Of a stretch of 64,000 bases of DNA, positions 52,708 through 62,862 are shown piece by piece (position 1 is the first letter of the stretch; every line of letters begins with the position of its first letter). The position numbers and the translations under genes are program-made. This DNA is from Paenirhizobium cremeum (lineage in GTDB: Bacteria > Pseudomonadota > Alphaproteobacteria > Rhizobiales > Rhizobiaceae): NCBI RefSeq assembly GCF_022884085.1, contig NZ_JAGGCS010000011.1:64576-128575 (forward strand), read 5' to 3'. The notes beneath the pieces were generated by a model. It did not search any database. It was not told where the DNA came from and saw only the letters and a list, made by a program, of their open reading frames with translations.

Positions 52708-55700
52708 TTACTCCGCTGCCGAGACCTGCATGCGGCCGGTGGCCGTGCGGGCCGAGAACTGCGGCCGGTACATGTCCTCGACCGAGGCTGCCGGATGTTC
52801 GTATGTGCCGGGCGTTACGGCGCGGACGACATAGGCAAGGGTGATCTCGCCGTTCTCGCTGGCCGGCCGGTTGATCGCCGCGACGAAACGGTCGTTGCGG
52901 AATTCGAGGTGGGCCGTTTCCGTCTCGCCGATCCAGTCGAAGTTGGCGAGCGCCGCACTGTCGACGAGGCTCGGATTGTCGATCTCGAAGCCGGCGGGAA
53001 GCAGGTCGGTAATCAGCAGTTGCGCCGGCCAGTCGTCATTTTCGGTGACGGTGAGAACGACCACATAGCGCTCGTTCTGTGCGGCTTCGCTGACATTCGC
53101 CTCCTCGCCATCCAGCGTGTAGTAGGTGCGGGTGATGTCGAAGCCCTCGCCGCCTGCCGGTAGCGGAGCCTTGGGTGCCGCGACCGTGGTGATCGCTGCC
53201 GAAACCGGATCGCTGCTCTTGTTGGTCAGCGTAACCGTATGCTGGAGCAGGGCATCGCCGGTGATGCTTGCCTGATAGGCGCCGTTATGCTGTGCGCCGT
53301 TGATATCGAGCGACAGGCCGTCATCTCCCTTCTGCAGGGCGCGTGCGGCCAGCAGAAGCCAGGTCTGTTCCTGGGTGCTGAGATACTGTTTTTCGCGCCA
53401 TTCGTCGGTCACGACCTTGGCGAGTGCGGGCACGATTGGCGGAACCGGACGGCTTTCGGCGGCAAGAGCGAGCACGGCCGCTCCGTCCCGCAGCGACGAG
53501 CCATAGTCCGAACGGTTGAGGCTGACCCTGGTCAGGCGCGCTTCTTCCGACATGCCGGCAGCATCGAGGAAGACCGAGCGCGAGCGTTCGGCATCGCCAT
53601 AGAGCGAAAGTGCCGCGGCCAGATGCGCCTTCGAAAGCGGGGTCGGGAAATCGCCGAGCATCGTATCGGCGTAGTAGCGCAGGTCGCTGATCGCGGCCTT
53701 GCGATTGCGCGCCAGCACGTAGAGCGAATAGGCGATCTCGTTGCCGCGGCTGCGGATATCGGCGTCGTAGCCGATGCGGTTCTGCAGGTTTTCGATTGCC
53801 TGCAGCATCGCCTGTTCCGGCACTTCGAACCTTTGCTCGCGGGCGCGGGTGAGAAAATCGGTGACATAGGCATCGAGCCACAGGTCCTCATAGCCCGGAG
53901 CCCAGAGGCCGAAGCTGCCGCTGGAGGACTGGTAGGAGAGAACCCGGTAGATCGCGTCCTGCACCCGCTTCTTCACATCCGCGTCGTCGGGAAGGCCGGA
54001 AACCGCGGAAAGTTCGCTCAGATAAAGCAGTGGCAACGCCCGGCTGGTGGTTTGTTCGGCGCAGCCATAGGGGTAGCGGTCGAGACCCATCAGCAGGGCC
54101 GGAAGGTCGAAGCCATCGGCACGGCTGACATTGAGGCTGACCGCCGCATCCTGGAGCAGGCTGTCGGCCAGCAGGTCGGCATCGACGGTCAGGCTCTTGC
54201 CGGGGGCGAGAGACAGGACCCGGCGTTCCGTCACCGGAAGGGATGCAGGACGGACGGGAACCTCGAGGCTCTGGTCGAGCGACAGGCCGGAAGCATTGGA
54301 GAGCGCAATGTCTATGGTCGCCGCACCCGGCTCGACGCCGATGACGGGCAGTGTCACGACCGTCTTGCCGCCGGCTTCCAGGCTGATTGTCTGGGTCGCG
54401 GCCTGCGGATCGATGCGAACCGCATCGTTGGACGACACCGCAAGGGTGTAATCGCCGGTCGGAGCATCGGTTGCGGCGATATCGAGGCGCAGTTCGGTCT
54501 CATCGCCGGGGGCGAGGAATTTCGGCATGCTGGCCGTGACCACCACTGGATCGCGGATGATGACATCGGTTTCGGCGTGGCCGACGCCGGATTTCGACCA
54601 AGCGACGGCCATCACTCGGGCCGTGCCGTTGAACTGCGGGATATCGAAGGACACTGCGGCGCGGCCATCGGCATCGAGCTTCACCGGACCGGCAAAGAAG
54701 GCGACCAGCTTTTCCTTCGGCGGATTGCCCTGAAGCGGGCTTTGTGCGCCGTCACCGCCAGTGCGCAGGCGTCCCATCGCGCCAAGCGATCCGTCGATCA
54801 GGCGGCCGTAAAGGTCGCGGATCTCAAGACCCAGCCGACGCTGGCCGAAATACCAGTCTTCCGGGTTCGGGGCTTCGTAACGCGTCAGGTTGAGGATGCC
54901 GACATCGACGGCGGCGACCATGACATAGGCTTCCTCGCCAATGCCCGCACCTGCCACCTCGATGGGGATTTCCAGCGGCTGGCGCGGCAACGTCTGTTTC
55001 GGCGGGTCGAGCTTGATCGCCAGTCGGTCCATGCCCGGATCGACCTTCAGCCAGCTTACGCCGATGGCGCGCGCCGGCATGCGGCTTTCCTGCGCGTCGC
55101 CGGGCCGGAAAAGCGTTGCGGTGACATAGGCTCCGGCACCGAATTCCGCGGTGACGGGAATGGTGACTTCGCCTCCATCGGCGGGAATGGTCGCCACCTG
55201 CGTGGTGACGAGAGATTCGGTGCCGACGGTTACAAGCAGTTCGCCGGCAAAGCGCGGCGAGACCTTCAGCGTCGCCGTATCGCCGATGGCGTAGCTTTCC
55301 TTGTCGAGCCCGATTTCAAGCGCATCGGGTGTTTCCGTGGTGCTCGCCTCGACAAACCAGCCGGCGTCGAATTCCACGCTGGTCGCGGGGCCGTTGAGGA
55401 TCGCCGTTTCGATTTCAAGGCGGTAGCGACCCCATTGAACCGGAGCGGAAACTTCGGCTCCATTGGCGGAAATATCGACGGTACCATCCGCCACCTGCTT
55501 GGTGGTGATGATCGGCTCGTAGCGCCAGGATGTGCCCTCGCGATACCACTGGTAATTCCGCTCGAGGCTGACGAGTTTCCACTTTGCGCCGGAAAGCGCC
55601 TGACGCTTACCGTCGGGACCGAGCGCGATGACGTTGAATTTCGCGATCGAATTTTCGGCAAGGTCGCCGGTGAATTCGGGCTTGATGCCGATCATCGGGC

Positions 55701-58164
55701 CTTCGGGGCGAACCGGAAGCGTGAGCTTGCGCTCCACGGCGCGGCCGCCGCCTTCGACAAGGCGCAGGACGACTTCGGCGTTGAGAAGCTGCGTCGTCGA
55801 TGGCAGTTCGCCGAGTTCGACATCGAAGGTCGTCTTGCCGTCCTCGTCCAGCGGTTCCAGCGCTTCGAGCGGCACCTGGGTTTCTTCGCCGGCCTCTTCG
55901 TCCGCAAGGCCGAAGACATAGCGCTCATAGTCCGGATGGCTGCGGGTCGGGCGGATATTGACCTCGCCCTCCAGCGACAGGCCGGCGGCAGGTGCGCCGT
56001 AGAGATAGCGTCCGTCGACGCTGACTGCGACGGAGGCGCCGGGTTCGATGTCCTTCGCTTCGCTGGTGATGTCGAATTCCAGCCTGTCCGGCACAAAGTC
56101 GTCGACCAGGAAGGTCTTGCGAGCGATCGCTTCCTTCTTTGGATCGGTATGGATCGCGAGGCTCCATGTACCGCGCATGGCGTTGGCGAGCAGCGGCAGG
56201 TCGACGGCATAGCCGCCAAGCGTTTCGCTGGTCACCACCATGCGGCGGAATTCAACGCCATCCGGCCGGGAAAAGATGAAGGTGAGCGGCAGCCGGTCGA
56301 TGGAGTCGGCCTCGATGTCGCGGGCGAGCGCCGCTGCATGCACGGTCTCGCCGGGGCGGTAGATGCCGCGTTCGGTCCATGCGAGCAGATCGATTGCGCC
56401 GGGAGCAGGCCGGCCTGTGACGCCACGGTCGGAAAGGTCGAAGCCTGCGCGGGTCATGTCGAGGAAGACGTTGTCGTCGTCCTGCAAGCGGGCGGCGATA
56501 ACGGCCGGGGCAAGCGCTGCGCCGGCACGGATGAGGCCGGCATCGAAGCGGGCATGGCCATCGTCATCCGTCTTCGCCGTCGCCAAAACCTCATTGTTCT
56601 TGGCGATCAGCTGCAGGTCGACGCCCGCCAGCGGTTTTGCCGTCGCAAGAGAGCGGGCGAAGACGTGCAAGCCATCGGTGCCGGCGAAGGTGGATAGCCC
56701 GATGTCGGAGACGACGAACCACTGGGTCGCGCGGCTGTCCCAGTTCTCGGTATTCGCGTTGGCGACAGATGCCGTCATCACGTAAATGCCGGGCTTGCGC
56801 TGGGGCAGGGCCTCGTCCACCGGGAAGCTGGTAACGACGTCCTTGTTGAGTTCGGTGGCGATATCGATAGAACCCTGCCAGACAAGTTCGCCTGTTTCGC
56901 TTTCGATGCGGTCGGCGCTGTAGCCGTCGAGCTGGGTGAGGAACTGCGAGGCGGAAAGCAGGGGAGCGACGTTGCGGTCGCCGATGCGATAGAGCTTGAG
57001 GCTGGCGCTGTCGGCGTTGACCGAAACCAGCGGAATGCCGCGCCGCGCCGTGGAGGGCAGGACGAAGCTGTCGCCGGTGAAGCGAACCGATGCGGAACGG
57101 TCGCGGACATAGATTTCGAGATCGACCTGCGCCTCGAGGCTTTCCTCGACGGAGGAGGGTAGGCCGGCGCGGAGCGCCAGCTTGTAGCGGGCGCCATGCG
57201 TCAGGCCCTCGACGCAGATCTGGTTGTCCTTGGCCTCCAAGGCCTTGGGTGCTGCACCGTCGAGCATCACGAAGGGCGTGTAATCGACCCCGCGCTTGAC
57301 CAGCGGGTCGGAGAATTCGACGCAGGCGCGCGGCGTCAGGCTGTCGGCATCGACGCTGTTGGAGACGACACGGAAGCCCTTGCGGGAACGCAGGTCGTTA
57401 TAGGCGGCCTGCACGGTCTTGGCGGTGACGAGCTTGAGGCTTTCCTTGTAGGCATTCAGCGCGTTGCGGTAGTCCTCGGAGTTTTCCAGACCCTTGGCGA
57501 GAGTGGCGAGCGCATCGGCGCGGGTCTGTGTGTCGCGGCTCAAGAGGTAGCCGTTGAGTGCGGCGAGTACACCTTGCCCGATGACGCTGCCGTTGCCGGT
57601 AATTGTATTGGTAGCACGGGCCATTTCCAGCCAGATGGCGGTGTCGTCAGGCGTGATCGCGAGCGCACCCTTGAAGGCGTAGAGCGCCGCGTCGATGTTG
57701 TTGTTTGCGAACGACTGACGGGCGATGACGAGCAGGGCGCCCTGGCCGAGCTGCTGCTGGTCTTCTCCGAGTGCGAGGTCTGCGCGCTGCGTGCGGGCAT
57801 CCTCCATCAACTGGTCGGAGACGAATTCCGGTCGCTTGGCTGCCCCGAGGTCCTCCTCAACGCCTGCTTCCACCACGCGACCGGCAATGGCGCCGGCAAA
57901 GGTGTTGAGCTGGTTGAAGTCGGACTTCAGGAAGCACCATTTCACCTTTGGATTGTAGGTGAAAGCGCGACAGGCGCCGTCAGCGATGCAGCTTGCCTCG
58001 CATTCGTCGAGTGAGAGGTTCTTTTCCGTTCGAAGGTCGAAGCCGAAGTAATCGCCGTCAGGCGTGGTGACGATACTACGGGTGTCGGCCGCGACTACAG
58101 GCGTCGCCAGCAGCGAGATTGCCAGGAATCTTGCGAGAAAACCAAAAGCCTTGCGCCCAGACAT
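52708..58164 (-). CDS. Bacterial alpha-2-macroglobulin with N-terminal PAN domain
   Basis: This 1818-residue periplasmic protease trap has a signal peptide (residues 1-25), a PAN/apple-type region with CEASCIADGACRAFTYN and WCFLKSDF (residues 50-110), the MG domains, a bait region and a thioester site CAEQ in YPYGCAEQTTSRALPLLY near residue 1365. Thioester-bearing forms bind attacking proteases covalently. No lipobox is seen, so this may be a soluble or signal-anchored type. It is upstream of pbpC by 10 bases. The PAN domain, also found in many alphaproteobacterial homologues, may bind protein or sugar. Confidence 0.92.
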   Translation of the reverse strand: MSGRKAFGFLARFLAISLLATPVVAADTRSIVTTPDGDYFGFDLRTEKNLSLDECEASCIADGACRAFTYNPKVKWCFLKSDFNQLNTFAGAIAGRVVEAGVEEDLGAAKRPEFVSDQLMEDARTQRADLALGEDQQQLGQGALLVIARQSFANNNIDAALYAFKGALAITPDDTAIWLEMARATNTITGNGSVIGQGVLAALNGYLLSRDTQTRADALATLAKGLENSEDYRNALNAYKESLKLVTAKTVQAAYNDLRSRKGFRVVSNSVDADSLTPRACVEFSDPLVKRGVDYTPFVMLDGAAPKALEAKDNQICVEGLTHGARYKLALRAGLPSSVEESLEAQVDLEIYVRDRSASVRFTGDSFVLPSTARRGIPLVSVNADSASLKLYRIGDRNVAPLLSASQFLTQLDGYSADRIESETGELVWQGSIDIATELNKDVVTSFPVDEALPQRKPGIYVMTASVANANTENWDSRATQWFVVSDIGLSTFAGTDGLHVFARSLATAKPLAGVDLQLIAKNNEVLATAKTDDDGHARFDAGLIRAGAALAPAVIAARLQDDDNVFLDMTRAGFDLSDRGVTGRPAPGAIDLLAWTERGIYRPGETVHAAALARDIEADSIDRLPLTFIFSRPDGVEFRRMVVTSETLGGYAVDLPLLANAMRGTWSLAIHTDPKKEAIARKTFLVDDFVPDRLEFDITSEAKDIEPGASVAVSVDGRYLYGAPAAGLSLEGEVNIRPTRSHPDYERYVFGLADEEAGEETQVPLEALEPLDEDGKTTFDVELGELPSTTQLLNAEVVLRLVEGGGRAVERKLTLPVRPEGPMIGIKPEFTGDLAENSIAKFNVIALGPDGKRQALSGAKWKLVSLERNYQWYREGTSWRYEPIITTKQVADGTVDISANGAEVSAPVQWGRYRLEIETAILNGPATSVEFDAGWFVEASTTETPDALEIGLDKESYAIGDTATLKVSPRFAGELLVTVGTESLVTTQVATIPADGGEVTIPVTAEFGAGAYVTATLFRPGDAQESRMPARAIGVSWLKVDPGMDRLAIKLDPPKQTLPRQPLEIPIEVAGAGIGEEAYVMVAAVDVGILNLTRYEAPNPEDWYFGQRRLGLEIRDLYGRLIDGSLGAMGRLRTGGDGAQSPLQGNPPKEKLVAFFAGPVKLDADGRAAVSFDIPQFNGTARVMAVAWSKSGVGHAETDVIIRDPVVVTASMPKFLAPGDETELRLDIAATDAPTGDYTLAVSSNDAVRIDPQAATQTISLEAGGKTVVTLPVIGVEPGAATIDIALSNASGLSLDQSLEVPVRPASLPVTERRVLSLAPGKSLTVDADLLADSLLQDAAVSLNVSRADGFDLPALLMGLDRYPYGCAEQTTSRALPLLYLSELSAVSGLPDDADVKKRVQDAIYRVLSYQSSSGSFGLWAPGYEDLWLDAYVTDFLTRAREQRFEVPEQAMLQAIENLQNRIGYDADIRSRGNEIAYSLYVLARNRKAAISDLRYYADTMLGDFPTPLSKAHLAAALSLYGDAERSRSVFLDAAGMSEEARLTRVSLNRSDYGSSLRDGAAVLALAAESRPVPPIVPALAKVVTDEWREKQYLSTQEQTWLLLAARALQKGDDGLSLDINGAQHNGAYQASITGDALLQHTVTLTNKSSDPVSAAITTVAAPKAPLPAGGEGFDITRTYYTLDGEEANVSEAAQNERYVVVLTVTENDDWPAQLLITDLLPAGFEIDNPSLVDSAALANFDWIGETETAHLEFRNDRFVAAINRPASENGEITLAYVVRAVTPGTYEHPAASVEDMYRPQFSARTATGRMQVSAAE

Positions 58165-58270
58165 CCTGTCCCTCCCACGCTGACCGTTTTATTAGGAGGT
58201 ACTCTTCTTCCATAACAACAGCTTGTCAATTGGACCGAAGATGAGGCTGTGCGCGGGGACACAGGCTCAT

Positions 58271-59554
58271 CTATGCCTCTTTCGTTCCCGAACGGACGTC
58301 TACATATGCGAGACGCCCGGCGCCCCAGCCGTTGATCGCGGCGCCGAGACCGATTGCGACGAAAAGTAGAGCCGTTGCCGAAAAACTCCCGCTCCAGCTC
58401 CTGGTGAGTCCGACCAGCAGGGGGCCGATGGCTGCCAGAAGATATCCGACGAACTGCGCCATCCCCGAGAGATGGGCAGCGACGTGGGAATCCGGCGAAC
58501 GCAGGACGATGGCGGTCATGGCGAGGGCGATCAGGCCGCCCTGGCCGATGCCCTGCAAGATGGCCCAGATCCATATCGTCGAGAGGGGTGCAAACAGAAG
58601 GCCGAGCAATGCGACGACCGCGATAATGGCCAGCGCCACATTGATGAGCCTCTGGTCACGACTGCGCACGGCGATCTGCGGCGAAACGATACAGGACGCC
58701 GCCTGCACCATTACGGAGACCGAAACGATGGCGCCCGCGGTCACCCCGTCGATACCGCGTTCGCGCAGGATGGGGACCAGCCAGCCGAAGACGCAATATG
58801 CGAGCGCCGATTGAAGTCCCATGAACAGCGTGACCTGCCAGGCCAGTCGATCGCGCCAGAGGCCCTCGATGCAGGTGCCGCTGCCCTTGGCCGGTTTTGT
58901 GCTTCGCAACGCCTGCGGCAACCAGATGAGCGCCACCGCGAAAGCGGGCAGGGCCCAGAAGGCGAGCGCTGCACCGAGCGAGCCATTGAAGGCTTTCTCC
59001 ACAGGCAGGCTGAGGCCGGCGGCGCCGGCAGCCCCGGCGCAGAGCGCCATGGTGTAGAATCCGGTCATCAGCGCCGCGCGATCGGGAAAATCCCGCTTGA
59101 CCAGCCCCGGCAGGAGGACATTGCCGATAGCGATGCAGGCACCGGCAAGGGCAGTGCCGAAGAAGAGCAGGGGAACCGACGAAAGGCCCCGTAAGGCCGT
59201 TCCGGTGGCCAGGAGAAAGACGGCAAAAAGCAAGGTTCTTTCCGCGCCGATCCTCTGGGCAAGACGGGGTGCCAGCGGAGAAAAAAGGCCGAGGCAGACA
59301 ACGGGCACTGTCGTGAGCAGGCTCGCGCCGAAGGCGGAGAGTCCGAGTTCCGAACGAATTTCGGGCAGCAGGGCCGATGCGCTGGAAAAGACGGGACGAA
59401 GGTTGAAGGCAATGAGCACGAGGCTGACCGCCAGAAGCCAGCGAGTGGCCGGACCCGTGACCCCGGTGACGGCGGAGGACGAAGGCGTGTCTTCGGCGTC
59501 GATCAGAAGCTCGTCCGCGAGGTCGAGCACATGGCTGTCGGCATTGTCGGTCAT
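58271..59554 (-). CDS. MFS transporter, CynX/NimT family
   Basis: This 427-residue protein has 12 helices after a 35-residue hydrophilic N-terminus. The first helix LLAVSLVLIAFNLRPVFSSA with its conserved NLRP motif places it in the CynX/NimT (cyanate permease/2-nitroimidazole exporter) branch. It overlaps the start of the MFS-GntR unit by one base (TGATG), so the FCD regulator upstream probably controls it. Cargo is unknown; relatives move small anions or xenobiotics. Confidence 0.88.
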   Translation of the reverse strand: MTDNADSHVLDLADELLIDAEDTPSSSAVTGVTGPATRWLLAVSLVLIAFNLRPVFSSASALLPEIRSELGLSAFGASLLTTVPVVCLGLFSPLAPRLAQRIGAERTLLFAVFLLATGTALRGLSSVPLLFFGTALAGACIAIGNVLLPGLVKRDFPDRAALMTGFYTMALCAGAAGAAGLSLPVEKAFNGSLGAALAFWALPAFAVALIWLPQALRSTKPAKGSGTCIEGLWRDRLAWQVTLFMGLQSALAYCVFGWLVPILRERGIDGVTAGAIVSVSVMVQAASCIVSPQIAVRSRDQRLINVALAIIAVVALLGLLFAPLSTIWIWAILQGIGQGGLIALAMTAIVLRSPDSHVAAHLSGMAQFVGYLLAAIGPLLVGLTRSWSGSFSATALLFVAIGLGAAINGWGAGRLAYVDVRSGTKEA

Positions 59555-60228
59555 CAGTCGTCCCGCCGGTCGAGATAGGCAAAGACCGGGGCCATGAAAC
59601 GGCGCACAGCGGCGTCTGCCTTGTCGGGCTCGCCGGTTTCGATCGCATCGACGATTGCCATATGGGCGGCCATGTCGGGTTCGGGCAGGTCGCCCGCTGT
59701 CGTGGCTTCGATGGTTTCCGTGATCGAGGCAGAGAAGAAGTCGTAGAGTTCGACCATAGCCCGGTTGTCGGACGCTGCGACGACGGCCCGGTGGAAGGCG
59801 AGATCGCGCGCAATGAAGGCGGCGCGGTCGCCTTTATCGGAGTTGCCGCGCTGGGCGAGCAGGGCGCGCAGGCGGACGATGGTTGCGGCGTTGGCGCGGA
59901 GTGCGGCAAGGCGCGCTGCCTCGACGTCCAGAGCGCAACGGGCCTCGAAACGATCCCGCAGGCTGGCGCGCCGGGCGGCATCCAGCGCACCATCGGTTCC
60001 TACAAGGGAGCGCACATAGGTTCCCGAACCGTGGCGCACGTCGAGAAGTCCCTGCGAGGCCAGGACCCGCACGGCCTCACGAATGGTGCCGCGGCTGACG
60101 CCGAGCGTTTCCGAAAGGGACGCTTCATTGGGAATGCGAGAGCCGACCGCCCAGCGGCCGCTGCGGATCTCCGCGCGCAACGCTTCGGTGGCCGTATCCG
60201 AAAGACTGATTTTTTGAAGCGCCTTCAT
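59554..60228 (-). CDS. GntR family regulator with FCD effector domain
   Basis: This 224-residue regulator has a winged helix at residues 5-75 (RIPNEASLSETLGVSRGTIR, then LASQGLLDVRHGSGTYVR) and a helical FCD domain for a carboxylate ligand (FEARCALDVEAARLAA, ARDLAFHRAVVAAS with the D/H metal residues, and HMAIVDAIETGE). It is first in a two-gene unit with the MFS transporter. The 70 bases before it contain a symmetric site (60244-60254), probably its own operator. Confidence 0.9.
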   Translation of the reverse strand: MKALQKISLSDTATEALRAEIRSGRWAVGSRIPNEASLSETLGVSRGTIREAVRVLASQGLLDVRHGSGTYVRSLVGTDGALDAARRASLRDRFEARCALDVEAARLAALRANAATIVRLRALLAQRGNSDKGDRAAFIARDLAFHRAVVAASDNRAMVELYDFFSASITETIEATTAGDLPEPDMAAHMAIVDAIETGEPDKADAAVRRFMAPVFAYLDRRDD

Positions 60229-60243
60229 GGTTCGATGATTAAG

Positions 60244-60254
60244 TCATCTGATGA
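60244..60254 (-). promoter_or_regulatory. Operator-like palindrome TCATCTGATGA before GntR gene
   Basis: The site TCATC-T-GATGA is symmetric around one base and flanked by AAG/TTT. It is 15-26 bases from the GntR start codon, a position for autorepression. Confidence 0.45.
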
Positions 60255-60298
60255 TTTTGGTCAAGCGCGTGGCTCGATGCATCCGACAGGCTGTCACA

Positions 60299-61231
60299 TC
60301 AGGATAGCTGCTCGCCGCGGCCGAACTGACGGGCGTTGAATTCGCGAACCTGTTCCAGAAGCCATTGGGAAAAGGCGGAGGCGGGCGGGTAGGCCATCTT
60401 CGATAGGGGCCTGACAAGGTAATAGGCGCTGGCGCTCCTGACCTCGTGGTTCCAGGCGCGCACCAGTTGCCCGCTGGAAAGCTCGGGTTCGATCAGGAAG
60501 GTCGGCACGAGAGCGATGCCGAGATCGGCGAGGCAGGCTTGCACCACATTGGAAATCTGTTCGAAGCGCATGCCGCCGCCGCGGCCGTTCGGTATGTCCA
60601 GGCTCGCGAACCAGTGCTCCCAGGCGCGGGGCCGCGACGCGAGATCGAAGAGCGGCATGGAGAGCAGGTCTTGCGCACGGGCAACCGGATGATCGCGAAG
60701 AAAGGCTGGGCTGCAGACGGGCGCCACCATCTCCTGCATTAGGAACTGGCAATCGGTGCCGGGCCAGTTCGGTTCGCCGATATGGATGGCCGCGTCCAGT
60801 CCGGAGCTTTCGAAATCGAACTGCCCGATGCGGGTGGCGAAATCGATGATGATGGAGGGGTTGCGGGCGAGAAAATCCGGAATACGCGGCATCAGCCAGC
60901 GGGTGCCGAAGGTCGGCAGCATCGCAAGGCGCAGATGGGTGTCGCCCGCCTTGGCCATCGCTTCGAGAGAGAGCGTGCGGATGGTCGCCAGCGCGTCGCC
61001 GATGCCCTTGGCGTAGTCGCGGCCGATGGGGGTCAATTCGACGCCCCGGTTGTTGCGTTCGAAGAGCTTGACGCCAAGCTGATCTTCCAGAAGGGATATC
61101 TGCCGGCTGATGGCCCCTTGGGTCAGCGCCAGTTCGTTGGCCGCGGCGGAAAAGCTCCCAAGCTTCGCCACGGAATCGAAGGCCGCGAGCGCGCTGGTGG
61201 AGGGCAGGAAACGGCGTTGATGGGTCAGCAT
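60299..61231 (-). CDS. LysR family regulator (GcvA-like)
   Basis: This 310-residue regulator has the LysR helix-turn-helix at residues 10-70 (SALAAFDSVAKLGSFSAAAN, then TQGAISRQISLLEDQLGVKL). The effector domain shows PTFGTRWLMPRIPDF and the GcvA-type IHIGEPNWPG. The start MLTHQRRFLPSTSALAAF at 61231 gives a normal length; an open frame reaches 61297. It is divergent from the acyl-CoA dehydrogenase gene and probably regulates it, as LysR genes often do with divergent neighbours. Confidence 0.88.
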   Translation of the reverse strand: MLTHQRRFLPSTSALAAFDSVAKLGSFSAAANELALTQGAISRQISLLEDQLGVKLFERNNRGVELTPIGRDYAKGIGDALATIRTLSLEAMAKAGDTHLRLAMLPTFGTRWLMPRIPDFLARNPSIIIDFATRIGQFDFESSGLDAAIHIGEPNWPGTDCQFLMQEMVAPVCSPAFLRDHPVARAQDLLSMPLFDLASRPRAWEHWFASLDIPNGRGGGMRFEQISNVVQACLADLGIALVPTFLIEPELSSGQLVRAWNHEVRSASAYYLVRPLSKMAYPPASAFSQWLLEQVREFNARQFGRGEQLS

Positions 61232-61328
61232 CCGATATGAATAGACCTGATGGCAGCATGAGTAAACATGGCTTGCGCAGGGGGGCGAATTCGTCAATCT
61301 GGCCTAAAATCTGAAGAGGATATGAGTG

Positions 61329-62516
61329 ATGAGCGACATGCGGCCTTTTTCCTGGAGCGATCCTTTCCTAATGGCAGAGGCTCTTTCCGAAGACGAGCGG
61401 ATGATCCAGTCGGCGGCGGCGTCCTTTGCCGAAAGCGAGCTTCTGCCGCGGGTGAATGAGGCCTATCTCGGGGAGACGGTCGAGCCTGGAATCTTCCGCC
61501 TCATGGGGCAGGCCGGACTGCTCGGGGTGACGCTGCCGGAAAAATACGGTGCAGCCGGTGCGAACTACGTATCCTACGGTCTCGTCGCCCGAGAAGTTGA
61601 GCGCATCGATTCCGGCTATCGCTCGATGATGAGCGTGCAGTCGTCGCTGGTCATCCATCCGATCTACGCCTACGGCTCCGAGGAGCAGAAGGACAAGTAC
61701 CTGCCCGGCCTCGTGTCGGGTGAACTGATCGGTTGCTTCGGCTTGACCGAGCCGGATGCCGGCTCCGATCCGGGCGGCATGAAGACGCGCGCCGAAAGGA
61801 TCGAGGGCGGTTATCGCCTGCGCGGCTCCAAGATGTGGATTTCCAACGCGCCGATCGCCGATGTTTTCGTCGTCTGGGCGAAATCGGAGGCGCATGGCGG
61901 CGAGATCCGCGGTTTCGTGCTTGAAAAGGGCATGAAGGGCCTGTCGGCGCCGAAGATCGGCGGCAAGCTTTCCCTGCGTGCCTCGGTGACCGGCGAGATC
62001 GTGCTCGATGGCGTCGAGGTCGGTGAAGACGCATTGCTGCCGGGCGTCTCCGGCCTCAAGGGGCCGTTCGGTTGCCTTAACCGCGCCCGCTACGGCATCT
62101 CGTGGGGTGTGCTCGGCGCGGCTGAAGATTGCTGGTTCCGCGCCCGTCAGTATGGCCTCGACCGCAAGCAGTTCGGCAAGCCGCTGGCCGGCACCCAGCT
62201 CTATCAGAAGAAGCTCGCCGATATGCAGACGGAAATCACGCTTGGCCTTTTCGCCTCGCTGCGCGTCGGTCGGTTGATGGACGAGCATCAGTTCGCGCCC
62301 GAGATGATCTCGATCGTCAAGCGAAACAATTGCGGCAAGGCGCTTGATATCGCCCGCATGGCCCGCGACATGCACGGCGGCAACGGTATCCAGATCGAAT
62401 ACCATGTCATGCGCCACGCCCAGAACCTGGAGACGGTCAATACCTACGAGGGAACCCATGACGTGCACGCACTGATCCTCGGCCGGGCCCAGACCGGCAT
62501 TCAGGCATTCTTCTGA
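61329..62516 (+). CDS. gcdH: Glutaryl-CoA dehydrogenase
   Basis: This 395-residue FAD flavoprotein oxidises and decarboxylates glutaryl-CoA to crotonyl-CoA in lysine, tryptophan and aromatic breakdown. Its marks are the N-terminal [20 protein letters not shown], the FAD block [18 protein letters not shown], the arginine stretch [13 protein letters not shown] and the catalytic Glu in [16 protein letters not shown]. These distinguish GCDH from short-chain dehydrogenases. A GTG at 61326 may also start it; GAGGA lies upstream. It is divergent from a LysR gene and ends before a terminator at 62586. Confidence 0.92.
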   Translation: MSDMRPFSWSDPFLMAEALSEDERMIQSAAASFAESELLPRVNEAYLGETVEPGIFRLMGQAGLLGVTLPEKYGAAGANYVSYGLVAREVERIDSGYRSMMSVQSSLVIHPIYAYGSEEQKDKYLPGLVSGELIGCFGLTEPDAGSDPGGMKTRAERIEGGYRLRGSKMWISNAPIADVFVVWAKSEAHGGEIRGFVLEKGMKGLSAPKIGGKLSLRASVTGEIVLDGVEVGEDALLPGVSGLKGPFGCLNRARYGISWGVLGAAEDCWFRARQYGLDRKQFGKPLAGTQLYQKKLADMQTEITLGLFASLRVGRLMDEHQFAPEMISIVKRNNCGKALDIARMARDMHGGNGIQIEYHVMRHAQNLETVNTYEGTHDVHALILGRAQTGIQAFF

Positions 62517-62862
62517 GTCCGGGAATGTCGTTTCGCGGGCGTCCGCCGGCACGCATTGCGGCAAGATATTTTTCCCGAGGAATCCAAGGCTCGTCACTGA
62601 CGAGCCTTTTTCGCTTCCGGCATCGCTGACGACCCCTTTGCCGAAAGGCTACTCCAACGCGTAGGCCGATGGCTTTTTGCGCTTCGTCAATGTCAGGCAA
62701 AACGTCATTGTTCTTCAGCAATATGTCATGTAGCTGTCGGACAGCGGATTGACGTCCTGTTATAATTTTAGAAAATACTGAAATACTGTGCCCGGTGTCC
62801 TCCATAAGGTTTCCGCGAAGGGTTGGCCTTAGGCGCGGCGCCAGCTTCGGGGAGGAAGCGGA
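62517..62862. other. 346-base intergenic region after gcdH
   Basis: The first 95 bases hold the gcdH terminator. The middle (62700-62800) is AT-rich for this genome and should contain the promoter of the PAS gene. No gene or RNA is recognisable. Confidence 0.5.
62586..62611 (+). terminator. Rho-independent terminator of gcdH
   Basis: The stem AAGGCTCGTCA (62586-62596) / TGACGAGCCTT (62598-62608) has a very tight loop and is followed by TTT. It lies 70 bases after the gcdH stop. Confidence 0.8.

Noticed and set aside
53239..56697. Long plus-strand open frame opposite the alpha-2-macroglobulin gene
   Set aside because: It is the mirror of a clear 1818-residue protein; its translation is rich in Arg, Gly and Asp without domains and has no ribosome site.
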